From positions 1-58,335 of the forward strand of contig JANDLT010000031.1 in the NCBI GenBank assembly GCA_024330265.1: DNA of 58,335 nt, written 5' to 3'. The position numbers and the translations under genes are program-made. The notes beneath the pieces were generated by a model. The model saw nothing but the letters and a program-made list of their open reading frames with translations. It ran no database searches and was not told where the DNA came from. This document shows, in pieces, positions 35,817 through 44,681 of the stretch; the first letter of the stretch is position 1; every line of letters begins with the position of its first letter. This stretch comes from Pyrinomonadaceae bacterium MAG19_C2-C3. Its GTDB lineage: Bacteria > Acidobacteriota > Blastocatellia > Pyrinomonadales > Pyrinomonadaceae.

Positions 35817-38800
35817 TCGGCGAGACGGCACGTTCGACGAGTTTCAGCGAATCGGCTGAATACGTCCTCAACCTCAAGCAGGAGCACAGGCAACTGCCGA
35901 AAGCGGAACGCGCAAAGAGTTTGCCGTCGTTGTCCGTCACGGCGGACGCTCCGGCGTGGAAAGCAGATTGTCGTCACCGCATCATCGGCGGCAACATGAG
36001 CGGCGAGACGGAGCAAGAACTCAATCGGGAGTTTGCCGCGATTCGCAAGCTGCGTCCCGACATCAAGAACCAACTGCTGTGCGTCTCGATTCGCAAAGCG
36101 CAGAACGACATCGTGACAGCGGAGCAATGGCGCGACATTGCGGAGCAAACCGTCGAGGGTCTCGGCTTACAAGGTTGTGCATATACGGTCGTCCAGCACC
36201 GTGATAAAGGCACGGATAAGAACGATCACATACACATTCTCGCGTCACTGATCCGGCTTGACGGCAAAGTCGTTTCCGATTCACAAAGCTACCGAAAGGT
36301 CGAGCGCGTGATGCGCGAGATGGAAGCGAAGCACGGCTTGACTGTGGTCGAGAGTAGTCGTGATTCGGTGAACGGTTCACCGACGTGGATCGAACACCGT
36401 CGCTTAACGGAGGACGGCACGCTGAGTCCGAAGATGGAGTTGCAAGCGCGCATCAGTCGGGTGCTGGAGAGTAAGCCGACGACGACGCAGTTCATCCATC
36501 TGTTGCAGGTTGAACACGCGGTGAAAGTGTTCCCGAAACTTGATGCGGACGGCTTCCCGCAAGGGATCGCTTTCAGCTTCAAAGATGCGACGATGAGCGG
36601 GACGACGGTCGGGCGCGGCTATAGGTGGAAAAGCCTGCTCGAACGTGGATTGTCGTTCGATGAGAAAGACCTTGAAGCCGTTAGGCAAGCAGATGATTGG
36701 GCGCGGATCGAACGGCATCTGAAAATAGACGAGAAGATAAGTTTCGATGACGAATTGGAACTCGCCTTCGGCGACCTAACCGTTAGCGAGACGAGGATTG
36801 GTGAAGAGAAACAAATTAGCGAATTAAAGTCAGAAGTCACAGCAAGCGAACACGAATATGCTGCCGCCCGTCGAGTTCCAACTTTGAGTCAAGCGGCACG
36901 TACAGCATCCTCGCCAGAGAATGATCCGATTCCCGTATTGGAATTGGCGAAGGGTAATGATTCCCATATCGCTGAAGGTGCCACCGCCTACGACCTGCCG
37001 AAAGTCGCCCGCATGGTAGAAGACTTGCCGCCCGCACCACACACGAGTGCATTCGAGGCTGTCACATCAAAAGTGATCACCGACCTAGTGTTGCCGGAAC
37101 CGAAAGCAACAGCCGCCGATTCAGCGATTCGCGTCGAAGCAAGTTTGATTGAAATTCAACTTAATGCGGTCACGTCAGTGGAGGGTCGTGAGCGGGATAA
37201 CGATTCGCAATCGGCATCACCGGCGATTGATGTCACACCTGAAACGGACGACAATTCCGAGCGAGATGCAACCCAACCTGCTCAGGTAAGTCGCACGCCA
37301 ACGCTCGGCATTCAGACACCGCCGCCTTTGCCGCGCACAGTGCCACCGAACATCGTAGAAGAAATTCACCCCCAGTTCCCACAGCATTTGACTGCCGTTG
37401 ACAAACTCGAAGGGCAAGAGACGGAATTCATTTCGACATACCAGTCCGAAAATGCTCTAAGTGAAATCATTTCCATTGACACCGAGCCGACAATCTCTGC
37501 ACGGCAGGTTAATCGTGAAAACGACGTTCCAGTTCAAAGCGTTGAAGCGGCAAACGAACATGGTTTTCCTCCAACCGAACCCGCAACGAGAGAGGACGGC
37601 TTGGCGGCAAATTCACAGCCGCAAACAATCGAGTCGTCCGACGTTAGTACAACGACTGAAGTGTCTCGCGGTGTTCCCTCCACGCAAGCGGATATATACG
37701 AGCCGACGACATTAGCTACACAAAAAGCCAGCGTCGAACCTGTAATTCGTTTGTCGTCGGAGGTTGACCTCGATAGCAACGACCTCCCACCAACGGCAAG
37801 CGAAATTACCGCAACAAAGGCGACCTACGAATTGTCAGCCGTAGATGTTTCTATCAAGAGGAGCACTCCGCCAACGGTTCAACCGGCACAAACTCAAAAG
37901 CAAGTCGAGCAGCTTCAACTCAACGAGGTGCCCGCAGATGCGACGGCACCGCCGCCGCCAAAACAGGTTGGCGAGGTCATGTCGGAGGATGCAAATCCCA
38001 TAAAGAACAGGTCGGTAGTCGAAGATCAGCCGACCTTCGTTAAAAAGCTTGATGGTGCGCTGTCTAGTTCCCTGCCCGCGCCGGTCGAACCGGAACCGCT
38101 ACCGTCACAGCCCTCGCCCCTGTCGCCCACACAGATTGGCGCAACGAGGGAAATCTCCACCCCACCTCAAATGCCGGTCGACAATGAAGTCGACGACAAA
38201 ACGAAACCCGCGAAGACATCCTTCCTGAAGCCGATACGTGACTTTTTCGATCCAGCGGTAAAGGAGCAGAAGATTTTAGACAAGTACCATGCAGAGCGCG
38301 AGGTCGCACGCGAGCATCTGAAGACCTTCAACGGCGAAAGCATCTTGCGCGCCCAAGCGATGCTCGACAAAACGATTATCAATTCCGCGCACGGTCAGAA
38401 ATACACTCCGACTTCCGGTCACGATCTGTCTTACGTCTTGACCAATATGCATAAGATCGAGGAACACAAAGCGGGCAAAAATTGGATGGATGTCGGCAAG
38501 CGTGTCGCGCAGGAAGAACGCCACAACCTAGTGTGGAAGGGACTGGGACAAGGAGTAGGCATCGCCGCACGCGAAGCGGCTCAGGCTGACAAAGCCGAGG
38601 TGCGTCGGCGGGCATACACGACTTACGAAGCGAAATACAAGTACGCCCCGCACGATGCGGTCAGTCAAATCTTCGAGCGCGAATTGATGGGAATGGAACA
38701 GCAACCGCCAAGCGTCGAGAGCCTAGAATTAGTAAGCCGCTTAAACAAGAAGCTGCCTGCGAACAAGCAACTGCCGATACCATTTACCGAACTCGAAGTG

Positions 38801-40480
38801 CGGGCAATGACTTGTCGCAAGTTAAAGAACGGCGACGATAGAGCATTACACCTTTTCGAGCAGGTCGAGCGTGAGGCGGTGAAGGAACTGCCCGCCGAAA
38901 AGTTGGCGGAATTGAAACCATTCCTACCCTCTAATCACGGCGCAGATACTAACGACATCAACTATGTGACGACCCACTACCCACACATCGTCGGGGGAGC
39001 GCGCGGATGGTACAAGGAAGCAACCGGTAAAGACTTCACGCTGGAACAAGCTTCGGTCTTCATCCGCACGGTTTGGGAACGCGCCAATCACGTCAAGCCA
39101 GACGCCGAGGAGTTGCGCGCTGTGCGGTTGTTGTCGCTCAAACGGGATATGCCGATGCCGCAAGTCCAGTGTTCATTGGATGCGCGCGTCAAATGCGCCG
39201 AACTCGCCGGAACCGATGAGCGCGAGGTGTGGGGTCAGGTTGCAGCGGTTATACGTAGGAAACAGGACGCTATTGATGCTGCCGAGCGCAAGCGTGAGGC
39301 GGCGCGGCGTGAACGTGAGGCGGCGGAGCAACGTCAGGCTGAGGAGCAACGTCGGCAGGCGATTGAAGCCGCCGCGAAGTTCAAAGCGGCTTTACCGAAT
39401 ACACCGCCGACGGCGAAGTATCTCGCACCGACGACCGTCAAACAGATCGTCGAACTCCCGCCACAACGCGAACAAGAGATTGCCGCCAAATACGCGCAGC
39501 CGATTTCTTTCGCCGAAGAACAACTCCGCGAAAACGGCGACCGTCCGTCCGTTCACAGCCGTAAAGCACTCGTCACGATGCTTGCGTTGCATGACGAGTT
39601 GAAGCCGACGACGCAAACACTCAGGGCTTACGACTACCTGCATCAAGCGAAGGGCGAGAATGCCGCGCCTCCATCTAACGAGGTGAACGCACTGATTACC
39701 GTCAACAACCTGAAAGACACGAGCAAACAGTTCTGGCTTGACACAGGGCAGGCGGCGACGGCGATGGGTGAGCGGATACGTGAGGTTGAAGAAATAATTG
39801 TCGCCGTGACAGAGGTGTATCGCAAAGAGAAAGGGCGCGAGCCGTCGGAGAGTTTTCATCTCTATTTGCGAAAGAGCTTCATTCTTGCAGCCGATCAGCC
39901 ACCATCGGATGAGCATTTACAGCGAGTCGCAGGTTTGGCGAGCGACAAAGGCGTGCCGATGCCTGTCTTCGAGAGTGCCGCTTCAGCGTCGTACTGGACG
40001 ATGTTGAACTCGCCCGAACGCGCCCAAAAGCTGTTGAGCGTCGCGGAGACGGTGGAAAGCAAAATCGCTGAACGGCAGGTGCAGCGAACATTCCAACTTA
40101 ACCCTGCTGATCCGCAGCAGCGTGCCGGCGTGTTGTTCACCGAGTGGATGATGCAAACCGTGCAGCTTGATGAACTAAAGAACAGCGGGAGTAGAAATGC
40201 ATTTGAGGAACAACGCGCCGCGACCGAAACGATCAATGCGAGCCGAGCATACGTGGCGGCGTCCGAGCAACACGAAACCCTTTACGGGGTAGAACCTCAT
40301 CCGATTATGACTTCGGCGCAACAGACTTACTTGCACGAGCACAAAGCGGCACTCGATTGGTCGCAATATGCTGCCTTGAATGAAGCGGTGATCGTTGGTG
40401 TCAGCTCCGCGAAGATACCGCTCGGCAAAGAGCCGGAGCTGTACCACTCACACTCCCTATCAGATGATTTTAGCCCGTAA
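35813..40480 (+). CDS. Giant relaxase (MobP/VirD2-like)
   Basis: A 1555-aa relaxase. The N-terminal domain has a candidate nucleophile Tyr17 in 'SFSESAEYVLNLKQ' and the HUH-type metal site 'VVQHRDKGTDKNDHIHILASLIRLDGKVV' (His129, His139, His141). It would nick oriT and pilot the DNA strand through a conjugation channel. Residues about 320-860 are a long Pro/Thr/Ser/Glu-rich, probably disordered linker. About 860-1555 is mainly helical, with a very charged coiled coil near 1150-1190 and no recognised primase or helicase motif. Typical MobP relaxases are less than half this size. No type IV secretion genes are in the window, so transfer would need a helper or genes outside it. Confidence 0.82.
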   Translation: MIGETARSTSFSESAEYVLNLKQEHRQLPKAERAKSLPSLSVTADAPAWKADCRHRIIGGNMSGETEQELNREFAAIRKLRPDIKNQLLCVSIRKAQNDIVTAEQWRDIAEQTVEGLGLQGCAYTVVQHRDKGTDKNDHIHILASLIRLDGKVVSDSQSYRKVERVMREMEAKHGLTVVESSRDSVNGSPTWIEHRRLTEDGTLSPKMELQARISRVLESKPTTTQFIHLLQVEHAVKVFPKLDADGFPQGIAFSFKDATMSGTTVGRGYRWKSLLERGLSFDEKDLEAVRQADDWARIERHLKIDEKISFDDELELAFGDLTVSETRIGEEKQISELKSEVTASEHEYAAARRVPTLSQAARTASSPENDPIPVLELAKGNDSHIAEGATAYDLPKVARMVEDLPPAPHTSAFEAVTSKVITDLVLPEPKATAADSAIRVEASLIEIQLNAVTSVEGRERDNDSQSASPAIDVTPETDDNSERDATQPAQVSRTPTLGIQTPPPLPRTVPPNIVEEIHPQFPQHLTAVDKLEGQETEFISTYQSENALSEIISIDTEPTISARQVNRENDVPVQSVEAANEHGFPPTEPATREDGLAANSQPQTIESSDVSTTTEVSRGVPSTQADIYEPTTLATQKASVEPVIRLSSEVDLDSNDLPPTASEITATKATYELSAVDVSIKRSTPPTVQPAQTQKQVEQLQLNEVPADATAPPPPKQVGEVMSEDANPIKNRSVVEDQPTFVKKLDGALSSSLPAPVEPEPLPSQPSPLSPTQIGATREISTPPQMPVDNEVDDKTKPAKTSFLKPIRDFFDPAVKEQKILDKYHAEREVAREHLKTFNGESILRAQAMLDKTIINSAHGQKYTPTSGHDLSYVLTNMHKIEEHKAGKNWMDVGKRVAQEERHNLVWKGLGQGVGIAAREAAQADKAEVRRRAYTTYEAKYKYAPHDAVSQIFERELMGMEQQPPSVESLELVSRLNKKLPANKQLPIPFTELEVRAMTCRKLKNGDDRALHLFEQVEREAVKELPAEKLAELKPFLPSNHGADTNDINYVTTHYPHIVGGARGWYKEATGKDFTLEQASVFIRTVWERANHVKPDAEELRAVRLLSLKRDMPMPQVQCSLDARVKCAELAGTDEREVWGQVAAVIRRKQDAIDAAERKREAARREREAAEQRQAEEQRRQAIEAAAKFKAALPNTPPTAKYLAPTTVKQIVELPPQREQEIAAKYAQPISFAEEQLRENGDRPSVHSRKALVTMLALHDELKPTTQTLRAYDYLHQAKGENAAPPSNEVNALITVNNLKDTSKQFWLDTGQAATAMGERIREVEEIIVAVTEVYRKEKGREPSESFHLYLRKSFILAADQPPSDEHLQRVAGLASDKGVPMPVFESAASASYWTMLNSPERAQKLLSVAETVESKIAERQVQRTFQLNPADPQQRAGVLFTEWMMQTVQLDELKNSGSRNAFEEQRAATETINASRAYVAASEQHETLYGVEPHPIMTSAQQTYLHEHKAALDWSQYAALNEAVIVGVSSAKIPLGKEPELYHSHSLSDDFSP

Positions 40481-40527
40481 GTTTAACACCAATCCGCAAC
40501 TGGTTTACTTAGATTATGGCTGTCACC

Positions 40528-40975
40528 TCAACGCTGCAACGCAGTGATGAAAGCGCGAATGCTTTTAAGCGTCGTCTCGTTAAGCGTGACTTCCGTCGCT
40601 CCCGACTTAATCTCGATTTTGCGGTCGCGCATCGTGCGTTTGCCGTCAACAAGGAAGATGAAATCCACGTCGGAACCAAACTTGATTGCACTGTCATATG
40701 GAGTGCCAAACTCCGCCGTGACCAACACGCCCAAGTCCTGTTCCATCTAGTCGGGTTTGCGTGCCGTGTTGATTTCGCCGGAAAGTGCCATTTGGAGATT
40801 ACCGGTGACTTTCACCGGTAGCATCCGCACGGTGCGCTTTCCGGTAAAGCGGTCGTCTTTAACTTCGACAAGCAAAGAATCTTTTTGAGCGTTGTCACGC
40901 GGCGCGGTTCGGGTGTGCTTGTGTGGATAAAGATAGAGATGCGTTGAGGACGGCAGCGAGTGCAATGCGAATCAT
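40528..40975 (-). pseudogene. Small secreted protein, broken by frameshift and amber codon
   Basis: On the minus strand an ATG at 40975, with an AAAGGAA ribosome site, begins a signal peptide (MIRIALAAVLNASLSLSTQA). That frame ends, but a neighbouring frame continues with beta-rich protein ('SLLVEVKDDRFTGKRTVRMLPVKVTGNLQMAL'), meets TAG at 40747-40749 and continues in the same frame ('VLVTAEFGTPYDSAIKFGSDVDFIFLVDGKRTMRDRKIEIKSG...') to a stop near 40528. The simplest reading is one exported protein of about 150 aa with a frameshift and a nonsense change. A plus-strand frame over the same bases is less plausible. Confidence 0.5.
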
Positions 40976-41047
40976 CAAAATGGAAGTTCCTTTGTGTTGT
41001 AGAGAGTAAGATCGGCGGTGATTGTATTTCAATGCAGATCAGTTCTT

Positions 41048-41220
41048 GATCTGTCGAAAATCTACCGCTCGGTGACGCGCGACGAAGCTGAACTTCGGCT
41101 TTCTGAGTTCGCCGCGAAGTGAGGCGCGAAGTACCCGACGATCAGCCAGTCGTGGCAACGCAACCGGGAACGCCTCGTCCCGTTTCTCGTGATACGCATC
41201 ACATTTACGCTTTCACAATC
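41048..41220 (+). pseudogene. IS256-family transposase remnant
   Basis: The frame reads 'DLSKIYRSVTRDEAELRLSEFAAK', a stop, then 'GAKYPTISQSWQRNRERLVPF', matching the region '[45 protein letters not shown]' of the IS256-type copies in this window. No ends are left. It is more diverged than the two copies are from each other, so it comes from a different, older element. Confidence 0.7.
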
Positions 41221-41244
41221 GATGCGTGCCCGCGCCCAAGTCCA

Positions 41245-42078
41245 TCATCGGTCATCAATTCTCGCCTCGACGATTGACTGCACGCTTTGCGAAACGCGCG
41301 CCAAGAAGTCGAGTCCCGTCACTGCTTCCACTTGATCGACGCTCGCTCGATAGGTGCGCCACGGAACATCACGGATGCCGTTGGTGTTCGGTATATCGAC
41401 GGCGATAACGCGCGTGTTCACGTCGATGCGAGCGAGGTCTCTATCGCCCGCAGGCAAGACGACGATAACCTTCCACGTGTAAGCGGGGATGTTGATTCTA
41501 CCCGCCGCGAGCGTGCCGATTGTGCCGCGCCCGCCTGAAACGATGTAGAGTTCATTCCCTGCGCGCACAAGCTCTCGGCAGTAAATCTCCAAGTCCGCCC
41601 ATACGCCCTGATTGTTGTCGGGTGCTTGCGGCAGGATGTTGGTCATCAAGAAAGTGGCGTCGTTGTCGGCAACGGTTGCGGTGCGGTCGCCCGAAGGAAT
41701 CATGTGTCCGCGATCATACCCGCTGTTTGTGTAGTCTTCGGGGCGCACGCGGTAGAAGCCGGAGGGTAAGCTGGTGTCAGTGGCGAAGTCGCCGCGCGGG
41801 ACGCTCCCCAAGTCGGCAAACCCCAGATGCCAACTGACCCACGCGGGCGTGCCCAGAGAGAGCGAGTACATCACGGCGTACTGCGGACGCTGGATCAGGT
41901 ATTGATTGGCTTTGTGAAATGTGCGCGCCGCCCGATAGCGACTGGCGAATTGCCGCTCGCCCGACGGGGCACCTAAAGCGAGATGCAGATTCGTCTGCGA
42001 CTGTGCGACGGAGCGCGACGGCACGACGCCGACCATCAAGGCGACGGCGAGCAGCACTCGACATGCAATACGCTTCAT
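41245..42078 (-). CDS. Secreted DNA/RNA non-specific endonuclease
   Basis: A 277-aa protein with a signal peptide (residues 1-25, ending 'SRSVAQ') and an NUC1/EndoG-type beta-beta-alpha-metal nuclease domain. The catalytic DRGH is at 122-125 ('GYDRGHMIPSGDR') and the metal-binding Asn region is 'FLMTNILPQAPDNNQGVWADLE'. The ATG at 42078 is chosen for its AAGGAG site and signal peptide; the open frame extends upstream without homology. It is predicted to act outside the cytoplasm, in nutrient scavenging or degradation of extracellular nucleic acid. Confidence 0.9.
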   Translation of the reverse strand: MKRIACRVLLAVALMVGVVPSRSVAQSQTNLHLALGAPSGERQFASRYRAARTFHKANQYLIQRPQYAVMYSLSLGTPAWVSWHLGFADLGSVPRGDFATDTSLPSGFYRVRPEDYTNSGYDRGHMIPSGDRTATVADNDATFLMTNILPQAPDNNQGVWADLEIYCRELVRAGNELYIVSGGRGTIGTLAAGRINIPAYTWKVIVVLPAGDRDLARIDVNTRVIAVDIPNTNGIRDVPWRTYRASVDQVEAVTGLDFLARVSQSVQSIVEARIDDR

Positions 42079-42245
42079 CCTGTCGCTCCTTTCGACCCTG
42101 CCGTCACTCCTCGAACAAAGTTCTATTCCCGCCCGTGTCCCTTGTGTTATACATTGTTGCATCAGTAATACCAAATCGTTATTCAGTTTTAGAGGATTGC
42201 CGTACACTTGCGGGACAATCAATGTTGAGGGGTCGGTGGCAGAGG

Positions 42246-42791
42246 ATGAGTACATCAACAAAAGAATACGGAATCTTTGAGCGTATCGCCGGAACACTCG
42301 ATGCGCGTGCCCTCGTCCTCGCCGTTGACGATGATTACGGGCGACGCTCAGAGTTCGTGCGTGATCTTTACCGAATTTACACGACCCAAGCCGACTACAC
42401 GCCGGTGATCGTGACGACGCCGGTACAGATGTCGGACGCAGGGCTGATGCGCCTGATTGCCGAAGCCGTCGGACTGCCGCTCGTTCGCACACGCTACCGG
42501 CTGTGGTGCAACTTTGAAGTTTATTGTCGCGCGCAATATGCTTCCGGCAGGCGCGTGTTGCTCATCTTTGAAGATGCTCATTTGATGAACAGTGCGATGC
42601 TTCGCTTGCTGCACGGCTTGAGTACCATTACGGTAGGCAACGACCTCGCGGTCGGGATGGTGATGGTCGGGCGGGACGAACTAGCCGTCAAGCTTCAACG
42701 TCGTCGGCATCGCGCCTTGTGGTCGAGAATCGGTGCGCGCGTCCGGCTTCAAGATTCTTCTGCAACTTGCCTAGAGCGAGACAGCTTATGA
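42246..42791 (+). CDS. AAA/TniB-ExeA-like protein lacking a Walker A
   Basis: A 181-aa protein that follows the layout of short TniB/ExeA-type AAA ATPases: 'ALVLAVDDDYGRRSEFVRDLYRIY' where a P-loop is expected, 'ADYTPVIVTTPVQMSDAGLMRLIAEAVGLPL', the Walker B-like 'RVLLIFEDAHLMNSAMLRLLHGL', and 'VGMVMVGRDELAVKLQRRRHRALWSRIGARVRL' like the sensor/arginine region. The GxxxxGK[ST] motif is absent, so it probably does not hydrolyse ATP. Its stop overlaps the next ATG (ATGA). Such proteins assist transposases or pilus systems; its actual role is unknown. Confidence 0.6.
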   Translation: MSTSTKEYGIFERIAGTLDARALVLAVDDDYGRRSEFVRDLYRIYTTQADYTPVIVTTPVQMSDAGLMRLIAEAVGLPLVRTRYRLWCNFEVYCRAQYASGRRVLLIFEDAHLMNSAMLRLLHGLSTITVGNDLAVGMVMVGRDELAVKLQRRRHRALWSRIGARVRLQDSSATCLERDSL

Positions 42792-43072
42792 CGACACCGT
42801 TTATAGACCTACTTCAGCGGATAGCTGATGGAGTCACGATTTACGAACCGTATCCGCGTAATGCGCGGGCGATGATGGAGTTCCAAGATACGGTGGCGCG
42901 CTTGCAGGAGATGGAGCGCGAGGGGCTGGTGCGCCGCGTGTGGACGCAGGTGCGCGAAATAGCCGGGTCGCAGTATTACGACATGGCGATGGTGCAGGGC
43001 GGATTGACGGCGGAAGGTGAGCGTCTGCTAGAGGAGCAGCAAATGCTAGAGGAGCAGCAGAAGTCGCTTTGA
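42788..43072 (+). CDS. Small hypothetical protein coupled to the AAA-like gene
   Basis: A 94-aa protein, ATG at 42788, overlapping the preceding gene by 4 nt. It is mainly helical ('RNARAMMEFQDTVARLQEMEREGLVRRVWTQVREIAG', then 'GGLTAEGERLLEEQQMLEEQQKSL' with a short tandem repeat LLEEQQ/MLEEQQ). The middle looks like a small winged-helix wing ('YYDMAMVQGGLTAEG'). The overlap suggests a complex with the AAA-like protein. No family is recognised. Confidence 0.55.
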   Translation: MTTPFIDLLQRIADGVTIYEPYPRNARAMMEFQDTVARLQEMEREGLVRRVWTQVREIAGSQYYDMAMVQGGLTAEGERLLEEQQMLEEQQKSL

Positions 43073-43083
43073 TCGCACACAAA

Positions 43084-44175
43084 CTACTTCGGATTAAAGT
43101 TGTAATTCAGACGTATCAGCATCGGCACCGGCAAGCCGTCCTTAATGGCAGGCGTAAAGGTAATTGCACGCGCCGCCTTGATTGCCGCTGACGTGAGCAC
43201 GGGCGACAAAGCTTTAAGTACGCGAACGTCGGTTATCGTCCCGTCGGGTCGCAGTACGGCTTCGACTTGCACCATGCCCGGAGTCTTCACATCCGCCCGG
43301 TTATAAATCGGCTCGGTATGAGAAATGATTTCAGCCGGTGTGTCCACTTCCGAATGGCGATAGACTGTGCCGTTCGCCTTCGCCGGAAACATCACGCCGC
43401 CTTCGTTCATCATCCGTAACTCATCCGGCTTTGGCTCTTTGCGCGCCAGAGTTTTCGGTGCAGTCGGCTCGATGGAGTCGGCGGTCGCTGGCATCGCAGG
43501 GAATGTGAGGTCAGGCATGTCTGCGGAATAGGGGTTAGCCGCGTAGGGATTGTCAGTATTGGCAGCCTTCGAACTATCCTTCGACTTTCCCTGCGACCGC
43601 TTCGTGGTAGTGCCGGACGGCGGGAGATTCAAGTTTGAATTGTCGGCGGATGCTGGCAAAGCGCGCGACGAGCCGGGTCGGGAGACACCAGCGTTGTTAC
43701 CAACACTTCGATAATAAAATGCGCCACCAACCACGAACACGGCGACGATGATGACGACGACTAAGACCGCAATCCCGGTGCGGCGTGCTGCCCGCTGCGC
43801 GGCGGCAAGGGTTAGAGTGTCGCCGCTCTCTTCGATTTGTCCGCGCGAGTTGACGCGGACGCACGCCACGCTGTCGCGGTTGTTGCGGGCGATGATGATG
43901 TAAAGCAGTGCCAGTAAAGGAATAGGCAGCAGTACAATTACTGCGAGGACGCTGACGGGTGCGCGTTCGCGCGTGAGTACAAACGAATCCTGACCGCTGC
44001 CGGTAATCTTGTATCCGGCGCGCAGGTACGGCGCACAAGCATCTTCGAGCAAGGCGAGGTGCGTGTTTTGCTGTAGCGCAGGGGGCTGGTAAGTTACACG
44101 GTCGTTGGCAATAATCGAGTAGCTCATGTGTTTGACAACTGAATCGAGCGAGATGAATCGCGGAGCGCATAGCAT
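43084..44175 (-). CDS. TonB-family energy-transducer-like protein
   Basis: A 363-aa protein (an in-frame ATG at 44127 is an alternative start). An N-terminal cytoplasmic part is followed by two membrane segments (about 76-98 'VSVLAVIVLLPIPLLALLYIII' and about 132-155 'IAVLVVVIIVAVFVVGGAFYY'). A Pro/Ala/Ser-rich periplasmic linker leads to a C-terminal TonB domain (about 275-363, 'IYNRADVKTPGMVQVEAVLRPDGTITDVRVLKALSPVLTSAAIKAARAITFTPAIKDGLPVPMLIRLNYNF'). Known TonB proteins have a single N-terminal helix, so the two-helix anchor is atypical. It is divergent from the Xre-OXA genes. Confidence 0.78.
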   Translation of the reverse strand: MLCAPRFISLDSVVKHMSYSIIANDRVTYQPPALQQNTHLALLEDACAPYLRAGYKITGSGQDSFVLTRERAPVSVLAVIVLLPIPLLALLYIIIARNNRDSVACVRVNSRGQIEESGDTLTLAAAQRAARRTGIAVLVVVIIVAVFVVGGAFYYRSVGNNAGVSRPGSSRALPASADNSNLNLPPSGTTTKRSQGKSKDSSKAANTDNPYAANPYSADMPDLTFPAMPATADSIEPTAPKTLARKEPKPDELRMMNEGGVMFPAKANGTVYRHSEVDTPAEIISHTEPIYNRADVKTPGMVQVEAVLRPDGTITDVRVLKALSPVLTSAAIKAARAITFTPAIKDGLPVPMLIRLNYNFNPK

Positions 44176-44234
44176 CGGATGAAGTGCGTCGCCGAAAGTT
44201 CATGGTTGAATTTCTCGGCGATACATTATGGTAA

Positions 44235-44268
44235 GCAGATGCTAGATACGATTGTATCTAGCATCTGC
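44235..44268. promoter_or_regulatory. 15-bp perfect inverted repeat, likely operator
   Basis: GCAGATGCTAGATAC (44235-44249), loop GATT, then GTATCTAGCATCTGC (44254-44268). It lies between the divergent TonB-like and xre genes, about 40 nt before the xre start. There is no T-run on either side, so an operator for the Xre protein is more likely than a terminator. Confidence 0.6.
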
Positions 44269-44309
44269 GACGTAAGCAAGAACAGTTTTTCATCAGGAGG
44301 CTACTTCTG

Positions 44310-44654
44310 ATGAAAAACGCATCACCCGTCAAGCCCACGCGATTGGCTGCCAAACTTCAACAGCTTCGTTTGAGTTTGGGATTGTCGCAAACCGAGATGC
44401 TCAACCGGCTCGGCTACGGCGACAAGCTATTTCGCAGCAACGTCTCACAATACGAATTAGGAACGCGCGAGCCTGCGCTCGGCGTGTTGCTGGCATACGC
44501 GCGAGCGGCAAATGTTATCGTCGATGTGTTGATTGACGACGCTCTCGACCTACCGGAGAAGCTGCCGAGCAAGCACAAGCATTCCGGTATCACTCGTGTT
44601 GTAGATTCAAACCGGTCGCGTCGTATAACGATAAAACAGAAGCCCTCACCATAA
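44310..44654 (+). CDS. Xre-family regulator, copy 2
   Basis: A 114-aa Cro/C1-type helix-turn-helix protein ('RLAAKLQQLRLSLGLSQTEMLNRLGYG', 'RSNVSQYELGTREPALGVLLAYARAANVIVDVLIDDALDLPEKLP') with a basic tail. It is a paralogue of the protein at 26426-26761. AGGAGG is 10-15 nt before the ATG. It is followed after 27 nt by the class D beta-lactamase in the same direction and preceded by a 15-bp inverted repeat, so it may regulate itself and the resistance gene. This would differ from the usual BlaI/BlaR control. Confidence 0.85.
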   Translation: MKNASPVKPTRLAAKLQQLRLSLGLSQTEMLNRLGYGDKLFRSNVSQYELGTREPALGVLLAYARAANVIVDVLIDDALDLPEKLPSKHKHSGITRVVDSNRSRRITIKQKPSP

Positions 44655-44681
44655 CGGTAACAGTCAAAGTTGGAGAAATGA

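Noticed and set aside
40516..40821. 101-codon plus-strand frame over the broken exported gene
   Set aside because: The minus-strand frames give signal peptide, ribosome site and beta-rich protein; the plus-strand product is Arg/His-rich and looks like a shadow.
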